From: Chloroflexota bacterium
GTDB taxonomy: Bacteria; Chloroflexota; Limnocylindria; Limnocylindrales; CSP1-4
Direction: 5' to 3'
Assembly (NCBI GenBank): GCA_919901745.1
Contig: CAKKPP010000039.1
Location: forward strand, 1-36,902
Length of the DNA: 36,902 nt
Of the stretch, positions 16,477 through 26,388 are shown in pieces (within the stretch, counting starts at the first letter, position 1; each line of letters opens with the position of its first letter). Under the pieces are notes generated by a model that searched no databases, was not told the DNA's origin, and saw nothing but the letters and a program-made list of their open reading frames with translations. Position numbers and translations under genes: made by a program.

Positions 16477-17933
16477 GCCGATCCGTTGCGTTTTCGTGGC
16501 GATCGCTCCGCCTGACCGGATCGGTCAGGAGCGTCGTACTCGGACCACGGGTCGTAGTCTGGATCGAGCGGTTCCTGGGGTGGGCGGTCCGCCTCCTCGA
16601 CGTTGGCGAGGTTGACTCGGACCCGGTACCAGAGGGATGAGCGTCCGCGCATGCCGTCGACAAGGATATCGGCCGGCGCAAGCGCCGCGGCGGCCGTCGG
16701 CCAGCGCGACTCCCAGCGCTCGAGGCCGGCGAGGGCGTCGGCTTTTGCCTTGGCCCTCGCGATCTCGATGACCGGGATCGAGCTCTGGCGGCGCCCGGTT
16801 GGCGTCGGACGGGTTGCCGCACGTCCCGCGGCAGCGCGTGCCGCCGTGTCGGCTCGAGCGAACCGTCGTTCCATCGCCGCGCGTGACTTCTCGCGCGCGG
16901 CCTCGGCCTCCGGTGTGTCGTAGTCCTTCGCCACGCGCCGCTGGCGCGACGGCTGGACGCGCGGCGGCTCGCCCTCCTGCTTGCGGTAGTTCGGCGGCCA
17001 TGGCGCGTCCCCCTCGCCGGCGACCTCGTGCCGGGCCGATAGCGCGAGGAGTGCCTCGAGCGATCCGACGGCGTCGTCGATGCCCGCGCCCGGATCGCCG
17101 ATCTCAGCGTACCGGGCGGGAACGGTCGCGAGCGTGAAGTCCTCCGCCTCCGCCTCCGCCACCTCGGCCCAGGTCAGCGGAGCGGAAACGCGGGCATCGG
17201 GCAAGGGTCGCACGGAGTAGGCGGACGCGACGGTTCGGTCCTTCGCATTCTGGTTGTAATCGAGAAAGACGCCGTGGCGCTCTTCCTTCCACCACTTCGA
17301 GGTAGCGAGCGTGGGAGCCCTGGCTTCGACATCGCGGGCCAGGGCCAGGGCGGCGCGACGAACCTCGGGATACGTCCAGCGACGCTCGATGCGCACGTTG
17401 ATGTGGATCCCGCGCGAGCCGGACGTCTTCGGCCAGCCGACCAATCCCAACGCGACAAGCGCCTCCTGCACCACGAGCGCAACGTGCCGAATCTGCGACC
17501 AGGGAACGCCGGGAACCGGGTCGAGGTCCACGCGCAGCTCGTCCGGATGGTCGAGGTCGTCGGCCCGCACCGGATGCGGATTGAGATCGATGCAACCGAG
17601 GTTCGCAACCCAGGCCAGGCCGGCGGCATCGTCCACCACGATCTCCTCGGCTGTGCGGCCCGATGGAAACGACAACTCGACCGTTCGGATCCACTCGGGC
17701 CGGTTCTCGGGGGCCCGCTTCTGGAAGAACGGCTCGGCCTCGGCGCCGTTGACGAACCGCTTCAGCGCCATCGGCCGGCCGGCGATTCCGCGCACGGCGC
17801 CATCGGCGACCGCCAGGTAGTAGCGAACCAGGTCGAGCTTGGTGTAGCCCGCCTTCGGGAAGTAGATCTTGTCCGGGTTGGTGATCGTCACCTCCCGATC
17901 GTTGATCCGCAGGACCTCGGCGCGCGCAGGCAT
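16473..17933 (-). CDS. ligD: LigD-type primase-polymerase (non-homologous end-joining polymerase domain)
   Basis: The 486-residue protein corresponds to the polymerase domain of LigD, an archaeo-eukaryotic-primase-fold enzyme that adds nucleotides (often ribonucleotides) at DNA ends. Signatures: TNPDKIYFPKAGYTKLDLV, catalytic D136 and D138 (ELRVDLDP), KTSGSRGIHI (residues 169-178, with the catalytic His) and FLDYNQNAKDRT. The polymerase core ends near residue 290. Beyond it is a basic, Arg/Ala-rich linker, then a C-terminal region (ADILVDGMRGRSSLWYRVRVNL) seen in other stand-alone Chloroflexota/Actinobacteria homologues. Ligase and phosphoesterase domains are absent. The ATG at 17933 fits the family start; an in-frame extension to 18035 would overlap the divergent gene. 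A TATGGT box 6 nt before the ATG suggests a leaderless mRNA. Confidence 0.9.
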   Translation of the reverse strand: MPARAEVLRINDREVTITNPDKIYFPKAGYTKLDLVRYYLAVADGAVRGIAGRPMALKRFVNGAEAEPFFQKRAPENRPEWIRTVELSFPSGRTAEEIVVDDAAGLAWVANLGCIDLNPHPVRADDLDHPDELRVDLDPVPGVPWSQIRHVALVVQEALVALGLVGWPKTSGSRGIHINVRIERRWTYPEVRRAALALARDVEARAPTLATSKWWKEERHGVFLDYNQNAKDRTVASAYSVRPLPDARVSAPLTWAEVAEAEAEDFTLATVPARYAEIGDPGAGIDDAVGSLEALLALSARHEVAGEGDAPWPPNYRKQEGEPPRVQPSRQRRVAKDYDTPEAEAAREKSRAAMERRFARADTAARAAAGRAATRPTPTGRRQSSIPVIEIARAKAKADALAGLERWESRWPTAAAALAPADILVDGMRGRSSLWYRVRVNLANVEEADRPPQEPLDPDYDPWSEYDAPDRSGQAERSPRKRNGSA

Positions 17934-17986
17934 GGCGGAACCATAGCGCGTCGGCCGGGCTTCTCGACACGCGAGGACGCTCGGCC

Positions 17987-17992
17987 TAGCAT
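17987..17992 (+). promoter_or_regulatory. Likely -10 box of the DUF2652-SRPBCC gene
   Basis: TAGCAT lies 30 nt before the GTG start at 18023. A purine-rich ribosome binding site (GGGGGAGA) lies between them, so this transcript should have a normal short leader. Confidence 0.3.
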
Positions 17993-18022
17993 GACGGCCT
18001 ACCCGGGGGAGACCTCCGAATC

Positions 18023-19246
18023 GTGCAGAACTCACCGGAACGAGCCTGCCTCGTCATCGCCGATATCTCGGGCTACACCGGCTATCTCGCCGGCGTCGAA
18101 CTCGACCACGCCCAGGACATCCTGGGCGACCTCATCAGCACCGTGGTCGGCGCGCTTCGGCCCACCCTCAAGCTCGCCAAACTCGAAGGTGACGCGGCTT
18201 TCGTATTCATGCCGGGCACCGAGATCGACGGATCCGCCCTCCAGGACATCGTCGAGGGCTGCTATTTCACGTTCCGTCGACGTCTCCGTGACATCGCCCA
18301 GGCGTCGCGCTGCGAATGCAATGCGTGTATCCGGATCCCCTCGCTCGATCTCAAGGTGGTTGCCCACCACGGCACGATCGCCCGCCAGAGGATGGCCGGG
18401 TCGGCGGAACTCGTCGGCGCCGACGTCATCCTCGTGCATCGATTGCTGAAGAACTCGGTCGCGGTCGACCTTGGACTGCCGGCGTATGTGTTGTACACGG
18501 AGGCCTGCATCGCGGCGATGGGGATCGCCGACCCCGCGGTCAGCGGTCTCGTACGCCACGTGGAGGCGATCGAGCATATCGGCGAGGTGACGACCTGGGT
18601 CCGCGATCTCGAGGGCGCATGGCAGGCCCAGCTGTTACGCAAGCGGCTCCGGATCACGGAGGCCGAGACGTTCTGGAAAAAGGAATCCACGTTCGATGCA
18701 CCGCCCGCGATCGTCTGGGAGTACATCACGTCGCCGATCCGCCGGCCGCAGTACTCGAACGACGTGACATCGGTCATCGAGATGAGTCCCGGCGGGAGGC
18801 GCGGAGCCGGCACGACGAACCACTGCATGCACGGCGACGACGCGATCGTCGAGGAGATCGTGGACTGGCGACCATACGAGTACTGGACGACGCGCAACCA
18901 GTTCCCCGTCCCAGGGTCTCCCAAGGTCCTCATGTCGGACGAGCTCGAGGCGCTCCCCGACGGCCGGACCCGGGTCGTGACCCGCGCCGGGCGCGGACGG
19001 ACCGCGAAGGCTCGGGCGTTCATGATCGAGGCGCTCCCGATCCTCCAGCATGCGGTGGAGGAGGCGACTCGGGATCTTGCGGTGGCCGTGGCCGATGCGG
19101 CCCGCGATCGGGCCGGCGACCCGGAACTCACCGTTGCGCCGACGCTCCGGGCCGAGCCGCCAGCTCCGATGCCCATTGCCTACCCGCCCGAGAACGGGTC
19201 GCAGGAACCTGTCGATTTCGGTTCGGCCGGTTCGTCATCGGAGTAG
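18023..19246 (+). CDS. DUF2652 protein fused to an SRPBCC (polyketide-cyclase-like) domain
   Basis: The 407-residue product has two parts. Residues 1-205 match the DUF2652 family, a relative of class III nucleotide cyclases. The opening CLVIADISGYTGYLAGV carries the cyclase-like metal Asp, KLEGDAAFVF the second acidic position, and RCECNACIRI a CxCxxC cluster that could hold metal. Residues about 220-350 form an SRPBCC/START-like domain (KKESTFDAPPAIVWEYITSP) that binds hydrophobic ligands. The C-terminal 50 residues are Ala/Pro-rich. Whether the first domain is catalytic is unknown. The GTG at 18023 has a good ribosome binding site (GGGGGAGA). It lies 40 nt upstream of the YCII gene. Confidence 0.8.
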   Translation: MQNSPERACLVIADISGYTGYLAGVELDHAQDILGDLISTVVGALRPTLKLAKLEGDAAFVFMPGTEIDGSALQDIVEGCYFTFRRRLRDIAQASRCECNACIRIPSLDLKVVAHHGTIARQRMAGSAELVGADVILVHRLLKNSVAVDLGLPAYVLYTEACIAAMGIADPAVSGLVRHVEAIEHIGEVTTWVRDLEGAWQAQLLRKRLRITEAETFWKKESTFDAPPAIVWEYITSPIRRPQYSNDVTSVIEMSPGGRRGAGTTNHCMHGDDAIVEEIVDWRPYEYWTTRNQFPVPGSPKVLMSDELEALPDGRTRVVTRAGRGRTAKARAFMIEALPILQHAVEEATRDLAVAVADAARDRAGDPELTVAPTLRAEPPAPMPIAYPPENGSQEPVDFGSAGSSSE

Positions 19247-19286
19247 GACGGCAGGGAGCCGTCGGCCAGAAACGAGGAGGAACACG

Positions 19287-19685
19287 ATGCGCTTCGCCCT
19301 GCTGATCTACGACGAGAACACCGCGAATCCGTCGTCGGAACCGCCGGATCCGGCGATCTGGGGCACGGTGATGAACGAGTACAACGCGTACACCCAGGCC
19401 ATGCGCGACGCAGGCGTCTACGCGGGTGGTGAGGCCCTGGAGCCGAACCCCACCGCGACGACAGTCCGCATCCGCGACGGCCGGACCACCATGACCGACG
19501 GGCCCTACGCTGAGACGAAGGAAGGTCTCGGCGGCTTCTACCTGGTCGACTGCGCGAACCTGGACGAGGCCCTCGAGTGGGCGGCCAGGTGCCCCGGATC
19601 GCGGTACGGCATCATGGAGGTCCGCCCCGTGGTCGACTTCAGCCAGTACGCACCTGAAGCTGCGGCGGCCGCTAACGGCGCGTGA
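19287..19685 (+). CDS. YCII/DGPF-domain protein, sigma-factor partner
   Basis: The 132-residue protein is a YCII-related (DGPF) ferredoxin-like-fold protein. [11 protein letters not shown] opens it and the name-giving [20 protein letters not shown] follows, with the usual ILEVRPVV-like strand near the end ([11 protein letters not shown]). AGGAGG lies 7 nt before the ATG at 19287, deciding the start over an upstream open frame. The stop overlaps the ECF sigma factor start (GTGA). YCII/DGPF proteins next to sigma factors of the ECF42 type are a recognised pairing; the molecular role of the DGPF protein is not established. Confidence 0.88.
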   Translation: MRFALLIYDENTANPSSEPPDPAIWGTVMNEYNAYTQAMRDAGVYAGGEALEPNPTATTVRIRDGRTTMTDGPYAETKEGLGGFYLVDCANLDEALEWAARCPGSRYGIMEVRPVVDFSQYAPEAAAAANGA

Positions 19686-20968
19686 CTCCGGCGATCACCC
19701 ACGACGTCGTCGACCGCCTGTTCCGCGAGGAATCCGGGCGGGCGGTCGCGACGCTCATCCGGGTGACGGGCGATTTCGAGCTCGCCGAGGAGGCCGTCCA
19801 GGAGGCGTTCATCGCGGCGCTCGAGACCTGGCCGGAGCGCGGTCTCCCGGACAACCCGGGCGCGTGGATCACGACGACCGCCCGCAATCGCGCGCTGGAT
19901 CGGCTCCGCCGCGTCAAGCGCTTTCGCGAGAAGGCCGAGATGCTCGGCCGCCAGGCGCTGATCGACGAGGAGCTCGCGGCTGTCGAGCCGGGGGAGACCG
20001 AACCGGAGGACCCCATGGCCATCGACGACGACCGGCTCCGCCTCATCTTCACGTGCTGCCATCCGGCCCTTGCCCCCGACGTCCGCGTGGCACTGACCCT
20101 CCGCACGCTCGGTGGCCTCACGACCCCCGAGATCGCTCGCGCCTTCCTCGTCCCCGAGCCGACGCTCGCCCAGCGGCTGGTCCGTGCCAAGCGCAAGATC
20201 CGGGATGCCGGGATTCCGTATCGGGTACCGCCGGACCACCTCCTTCCGGAGCGCCTCGGCTCCGTGCTCCAGGTCATCTATCTCATCTTCAACGAGGGGT
20301 ACGGCGCGTCGGCCGGCGACGAGCTCGTCCGCCGGGAGCTGAGCACGGAGGCGATCCGGCTCGGCCGCGTCCTCGGCAACCTGATGCCCGACGAGCCCGA
20401 GGCCCTCGGTCTGCTGGCGCTGATGCTCCTGCACGATGCGCGCCGGGAGGCGCGGGTCGGGTCCGATGGTGAGCTCGTGCTGCTCGAGGAGCAGGATCGA
20501 TCCCTCTGGGACGCGGTTCGGATCGCCGAAGGCGACGAGATCCTGGAGCGGGCAATGCGGATGCGGCGCCCGGGTCCGTTCCAGCTCCAGGCGGCGATTG
20601 CCGCCGTCCACGACGCGTCGCTCACGACGGGAGCCACGGACTGGCGCCAGATCACGGCCCTGTACGGAGCACTGGCCACGACCACGCGGTCGCCGGTCGT
20701 GGAGTTGAACCGTGCCGTGGCCATCGCGATGGCCGACGGCCCCTCGGTCGGGCTCGCCCTGGTCGAGCGGATCGTGGCCACGGGTCAGCTCGACGACTAT
20801 CCATATCTCCACGCCGCACGGGCGGACTTGCTGCGACGTCTCGGTCGCGCCGGCGACGCGACCGTCGCGTACCGCCGGGCGCTCGAGCTGACCTCGAACG
20901 AGGCCGAGCGGTCATTCCTGGATCGCAGAATTCGCGATCTGGCACCGTCCGAGGCGGCCACGCCCTGA
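19682..20968 (+). CDS. ECF42-type RNA polymerase sigma factor with C-terminal TPR-like extension
   Basis: The 428-residue regulator has sigma region 2 (about residues 8-80; [16 protein letters not shown] and [20 protein letters not shown]) and region 4 (about 115-170; [20 protein letters not shown]). A long C-terminal extension of about 240 residues starts with the [11 protein letters not shown] segment (DUF6596 type) and continues with helical TPR-like repeats ([16 protein letters not shown], here [15 protein letters not shown]). This architecture and the coupled YCII/DGPF gene upstream are the marks of ECF42. These sigma factors have no classical anti-sigma factor; the extension is thought to control activity. 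The GTG start overlaps the YCII stop. Confidence 0.9.
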   Translation: MTPAITHDVVDRLFREESGRAVATLIRVTGDFELAEEAVQEAFIAALETWPERGLPDNPGAWITTTARNRALDRLRRVKRFREKAEMLGRQALIDEELAAVEPGETEPEDPMAIDDDRLRLIFTCCHPALAPDVRVALTLRTLGGLTTPEIARAFLVPEPTLAQRLVRAKRKIRDAGIPYRVPPDHLLPERLGSVLQVIYLIFNEGYGASAGDELVRRELSTEAIRLGRVLGNLMPDEPEALGLLALMLLHDARREARVGSDGELVLLEEQDRSLWDAVRIAEGDEILERAMRMRRPGPFQLQAAIAAVHDASLTTGATDWRQITALYGALATTTRSPVVELNRAVAIAMADGPSVGLALVERIVATGQLDDYPYLHAARADLLRRLGRAGDATVAYRRALELTSNEAERSFLDRRIRDLAPSEAATP

Positions 20969-21080
20969 CGGCACATGTCGTTCGGCTGCTTGCGGTTGCG
21001 CCCACCGACGTCGCAGATCAATCGTAGGGCGGAAGTGCCCCAGGGGCGGGTCGGGTGCGGACTCAGTCCGGACGGTCGGT

Positions 21081-21521
21081 TCAGTCCTCCGTCGCACCGG
21101 CGAGCCGGACTTCGGCTTCCGCGATGATGGCGGCAAGCGAGCGCCTGCCGAGCTCCTCGAGATACTGCCCGCGTGCCGCGCTGAACGCGCCGTGGACTAG
21201 GCACGTGCCGTCGGGCATGCAGGGGCCGCCGCGCAACACGCACCGCCGACCCGAAGGTAACTCCTCGACGGCGCCGACGACATCGAGAAGCGAGATCGTG
21301 GCCGGATCCCGTTGCAGCCGATACCCCCCGGTTCGCCCAAGGACCGGGGCGACCAGCCCGCCGTCGGCGAGCCTGCGCATCACGTGGGCCAGGAATCGCG
21401 CGGGGATCTGCATCTCTCCCGCGATCTGGCGACGGCTGAGCGGCGTCGATCCGTCGTGGCGGGCCAGTGCGAGCATCGCTCGGACCGCGTAGTCCCCTTC
21501 GCGAGTCAACTCCAGCAGCAT
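21081..21521 (-). CDS. Rrf2-family transcriptional regulator, probable Fe-S sensor of the nos cluster
   Basis: The 146-residue protein has the Rrf2 winged-helix (MLLELTREGDYAVRAMLALA; then RRQIAGEMQIPARFLAHVMRRL as recognition region, and GRTGGYRL as the wing). Three cysteines, C94, C101 and C107 (CX6CX5C), match the Fe-S cluster ligands of NsrR/IscR/RsrR-type members. It is divergent from nosZ, so the likely job is NO- or redox-responsive control of N2O reduction, probably repression. I prefer the ATG at 21521, which gives the usual family N-terminus and has GGAG upstream. An in-frame ATG at 21584 also has AGGAG and would add 21 basic residues. Confidence 0.85.
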   Translation of the reverse strand: MLLELTREGDYAVRAMLALARHDGSTPLSRRQIAGEMQIPARFLAHVMRRLADGGLVAPVLGRTGGYRLQRDPATISLLDVVGAVEELPSGRRCVLRGGPCMPDGTCLVHGAFSAARGQYLEELGRRSLAAIIAEAEVRLAGATED

Positions 21522-21589
21522 CGCTCTCCAGGCGCGATCGTGACGTTCGGACCGCTTCGACGTGCCATCCGGACCGGGTGGCATGGGCT

Positions 21590-21635
21590 CCTAAACATAT
21601 ACAACATCGCTAGTCGATTATCACCGGTATGTCAC
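21590..21635. promoter_or_regulatory. AT-rich divergent promoter/operator region between rrf2 and nosZ
   Basis: In this GC-rich window the stretch from 21590 to 21635 is strikingly AT-rich. It contains an imperfect palindrome ATCG-CTAG-TCGAT at 21606-21618 and CATATAC near 21597. It is the only such patch between the divergent regulator and nosZ, so it probably holds both promoters and the Rrf2 operator. I cannot fix the -35 and -10 boxes with confidence. Confidence 0.5.
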
Positions 21636-21713
21636 GTGTCGGCAGCGTCCCGCCGCACGACCCAACGGGTCCGCGCCGATCGCGGATTGCAGGGTACATG
21701 GAGGACAGGACGT

Positions 21714-23702
<1,989 letters not shown>

Positions 23703-23709
23703 CATCGAT

Positions 23710-23746
23710 GCGAGCGGCCGCGAACCCCCCCCGCGCGGCCGCTCGC
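23710..23746 (+). terminator. Strong hairpin between nosZ and the cupredoxin gene
   Basis: A perfect 13-bp inverted repeat (GCGAGCGGCCGCG at 23710-23722 and its complement at 23734-23746) encloses an 11-nt loop that is almost all C. It starts 8 nt after the nosZ stop codon. There is no T-run after it, so it could be a factor-assisted or partial terminator, or an mRNA-stabilising element that raises nosZ levels over the downstream genes. The genes beyond it have no obvious promoter of their own. Confidence 0.7.
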
Positions 23747-23780
23747 CCCTCCACCTCCATTCAGACAGGAGATCCACAAC

Positions 23781-24140
23781 GTGAAACCAGTTCTCTTCGT
23801 CGTTGCCGCCCTTGCCCTCGCGGCCACGCTCGCCGCTTGTGGTGGCGCAGCCAGCCCGAGTCCGACCGCGGTGGACGTGACCCTCACCGCGACCGAGTTT
23901 GCGTTCGACCCGAATACCGTCGAAGTGACGGCCGGGTCCCAGGTCCGCTTTACGCTCGCCAACAAGGGCACGCTCGAGCACGACGTCACGATCGATGCTC
24001 TCAACTACACGCTTCTCGCCGCGGTCGGCGAATCCCCGTCGTCCGCGACGGCCACGCTGGCCGCCGGGACCTACGACTTCCACTGCTCCATCCCCGGCCA
24101 CAAGGAAGCCGGGATGACCGGCACGTTGACCGTCAAGTAA
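23781..24140 (+). CDS. Cupredoxin-like (blue copper) lipoprotein of the nos cluster
   Basis: The 119-residue protein has a lipoprotein signal (TLAACGG, lipidated C20) and one plastocyanin/azurin-type domain. The probable type 1 copper ligands are H67 (TLEHDV), C102 (FHCSIPGH), H107 and M112 (GHKEAGM), the standard His-Cys-His-Met set. It is therefore a membrane-tethered extracytoplasmic copper protein. Between nosZ and nosD, it could pass electrons to the CuA site of NosZ or act as the copper donor that NosL supplies elsewhere; the sequence alone does not decide. The ATG at 23781 has AGGAG upstream (CAGGAGATC). nosD starts 7 nt after its stop. Confidence 0.88.
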   Translation: MKPVLFVVAALALAATLAACGGAASPSPTAVDVTLTATEFAFDPNTVEVTAGSQVRFTLANKGTLEHDVTIDALNYTLLAAVGESPSSATATLAAGTYDFHCSIPGHKEAGMTGTLTVK

Positions 24141-24147
24141 TCCGCGG

Positions 24148-26388
24148 ATGCGTGAAGCGGCGACCCCCCGCTCCCAGACGGACAAGGTGACCGGACAGGC
24201 TCGATCTCCCCACGTCCCGTGGAGGGCATGGGCCCGCCCGGTCGCCGCCATCGTGGGGCCGGCCCTCCTCGTCGTCGCGGGCATCCTGCCGGTGTGGGGG
24301 ACAACGTTGCTCGCGCCGCAGTACCCGAAGGGCCTGTCGCTGTGGTTCTATGGCGGCCGGGCCGAGGGACCGGTGCGCGAGGTGAACGCGCTGAATCACT
24401 ACATCGGGATGCAGCCCATCGACCTGTCGCTCGTTCCCGAGATGGGGCTCTGGCCGCTTGCCGTCGTCGGCCCGGCCGCCGCGTTCCTCGTCGCGATCCT
24501 GTTGCGGGGCTGGATCGGGCGCGTCGCCGCGATCCTCCTCGCGCTCACCCCGATCGTGATCCTCGGCGACATCCAGCGCTGGCTCTACATCTTCGGTTCC
24601 GAGCTGGACCCGGGTTCGGCTCTCCGTCTCGACCCGTTCATCCCGCTCGTCGTGGGCCCGTCGACGGTCTGGAACTTCACCGTGTGGACCTACCCGGGGC
24701 CGGCACTGGCGGTCATCTGGACGGTGGCCATCCTGGCCTTCGCCGTGCGCCGGCTCGCGCCCGCGACCGGGCGTCCGAACGCGATCACGACCGTCGCCGC
24801 GGCAGCCGGAGCCGCCGTTGCGCTCATCGGGGCCCTCCTCGTCGTGGTGCCGGCGGCCCGTGCCCCGGAGGCCAGCGTTCCCGACGTTGCCGTCGCCGCG
24901 GGGACCGCCGATCTGGTTCGCCTGGTCGCGGAGGCGCCGAGCGGGGCCACCGTCGCGGTGCCGGCGGGCCGCTACTTCGTTCACCTCGACATCATCCGGC
25001 CCATCACGCTCGTGGCATCCGGCGAGGTCGTGCTCGACGGTGGCGGGCGCGGAACGCCGGTCACCATCCGCTCCGACGACGTCACCATCCGCGGCTTCAC
25101 CGTCGCGAACACGGGAGGCCAGGTCGAGGAGGCTGCCGGGATCAGGACGATCGATGCCAGCCGGGTCACGATCGAACACAATCGGCTGGAGACGTTCTTC
25201 ACCGGGATCGCCGTCGACGGCGGTGGAGCGGTTCGGATCATCGGCAACGAGTTCCTCGGATCGGGGCAGGTTGTCCAGGGAGCCGACCACATCGCCGTGT
25301 CGGCCGCGTCGGCCGGATCGTCGGCCGGATCGACGGGCGCGGGCGCGGGCGCGGACCCGGGCGCGGACCCGGGCGCCGGCGGCGTCGGCGCGGACCCGCA
25401 CGCGGGTCACGGCCCGGGCGCCGGTCCGGGTGGACAGGGGGATGCGATCTCGATCTGGACGGCGAATGGGATGCTCATCCGTGACAACCGGGTCAGCGGC
25501 GTTCGCGACGCGATCTACCTGAACTACGCCGCCGACGTCCTCGTCGATGGGAACGTCGTCGAGCGAAGCCGGTACGCCCTCCATTCGATGTTCGGTTCGA
25601 CGCTCATGGTGTTCGGCAACGAGTCTCGCGAGAACCTCTCCGGCCTCGTGTTCATGTACGGCACGGACGTCATCGCCGGTCGCAACATCATCGTGGACGG
25701 CCGATCAGCAGGGACAGGATTCGGCGTGGTCCTGAAGGACGTCGACGGTGTCCGCCTGGCCGAGAACCTGATCGCCCGGAACCGCGTCGGCCTCCAGGCC
25801 GAGGGGACGGTCAACAGGCTCGACACCGAGGCTGCGGTGTTCAGCAACCGGTTCGTGGCGAACGACGTCGGCGTCGCGCTCATGCCCTCCGCCGACCTGG
25901 CCTTCGGCGGCAACGTGTTCGACGGCAACCTGACCCAGGTCGCCGCACTCGGGATCGGGGTAGAGCGCAGGAACTTCTGGGCCTATCGGGGCGTGGGGAA
26001 CACCTGGAGCGACTATGCCGGCTATGACCTCGAGGGAGACGGCATCGGCGACGTGCCGTATCGGTCGGCCGGCGTGGAGGACATCCTGGTCTTGCGCGAT
26101 CCTTCGCTGGCGGCATTCCGGACCAGTCCGGCGATGATCATGCTCGGCACGTCACAGGCCGTGTGGGAGGGAGCCCGCCCACCGGTGGTGATCGACCCGT
26201 CACCGCGACGCGACCAGGTCGGCGCCGCCGCCGCGCCATCCGCCGACGGGGGCTCCCGACCACTGGCAGGACCGTGGCAGGCCGGACCGTGGCAACTCGC
26301 CGGCGCATCGCTCCTTGCCGTCACCGCGGTCGCCCTCGGTGGACCCTGGCGCCGCGGGGCGACGGAGAAGAGAGGGCCCGAGCGATGA
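24148..26388 (+). CDS. nosD: NosD-type periplasmic maturation protein fused to an N-terminal membrane domain
   Basis: The 746-residue protein combines two units normally encoded separately. Residues 31-235 form about five transmembrane segments with an extracytoplasmic loop. The features LLAPQYPKGLSLWFYGG and LNHYIGMQPI resemble the membrane protein found beside nosZ in clade II clusters (NosB-like, recalled from family knowledge). Residues about 245-690 are a right-handed beta-helix of the NosD/CASH type (DDVTIRGFTVANTGG, DAIYLNYAADVLVDGNVVE), which with NosF and NosY matures the CuZ site. A Gly/Ala/Asp/Pro-rich insert with two histidines (residues about 386-430) interrupts the helix. A final hydrophobic segment lies near residues 715-735. 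The stop overlaps the nosF start (ATGA). Confidence 0.87.
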   Translation: MREAATPRSQTDKVTGQARSPHVPWRAWARPVAAIVGPALLVVAGILPVWGTTLLAPQYPKGLSLWFYGGRAEGPVREVNALNHYIGMQPIDLSLVPEMGLWPLAVVGPAAAFLVAILLRGWIGRVAAILLALTPIVILGDIQRWLYIFGSELDPGSALRLDPFIPLVVGPSTVWNFTVWTYPGPALAVIWTVAILAFAVRRLAPATGRPNAITTVAAAAGAAVALIGALLVVVPAARAPEASVPDVAVAAGTADLVRLVAEAPSGATVAVPAGRYFVHLDIIRPITLVASGEVVLDGGGRGTPVTIRSDDVTIRGFTVANTGGQVEEAAGIRTIDASRVTIEHNRLETFFTGIAVDGGGAVRIIGNEFLGSGQVVQGADHIAVSAASAGSSAGSTGAGAGADPGADPGAGGVGADPHAGHGPGAGPGGQGDAISIWTANGMLIRDNRVSGVRDAIYLNYAADVLVDGNVVERSRYALHSMFGSTLMVFGNESRENLSGLVFMYGTDVIAGRNIIVDGRSAGTGFGVVLKDVDGVRLAENLIARNRVGLQAEGTVNRLDTEAAVFSNRFVANDVGVALMPSADLAFGGNVFDGNLTQVAALGIGVERRNFWAYRGVGNTWSDYAGYDLEGDGIGDVPYRSAGVEDILVLRDPSLAAFRTSPAMIMLGTSQAVWEGARPPVVIDPSPRRDQVGAAAAPSADGGSRPLAGPWQAGPWQLAGASLLAVTAVALGGPWRRGATEKRGPER
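25303..25438 (+). repeat. Low-complexity Gly/Ala/Asp/Pro insert in nosD
   Basis: This stretch encodes about 45 residues of simple sequence, including repeated GADPGADPG and ADPHAGHGPG, in the middle of the beta-helix domain. At DNA level it is built of near-repeats of GCGGACCCGGGC and CGGGCGCGGGC. NosD relatives usually run straight through here from one helical rung to the next. Confidence 0.7.

Noticed and set aside
20969..21080. Short palindromes (GCCCC-A-GGGGC and GGACT-C-AGTCC) between the sigma factor and the Rrf2 gene
   Set aside because: Stems of five pairs with one-base loops are common by chance at this GC content and cannot form a good hairpin; not called as a terminator.
25300..25440. 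Possible CRISPR or satellite-like repeat
   Set aside because: The repeats are short, in frame and lack regular spacers; they encode a low-complexity loop in NosD.
24133..25584. 483-codon open frame opposite nosD
   Set aside because: It contains simple Arg/Ala stretches that mirror the Gly-rich insert of nosD; no motif.
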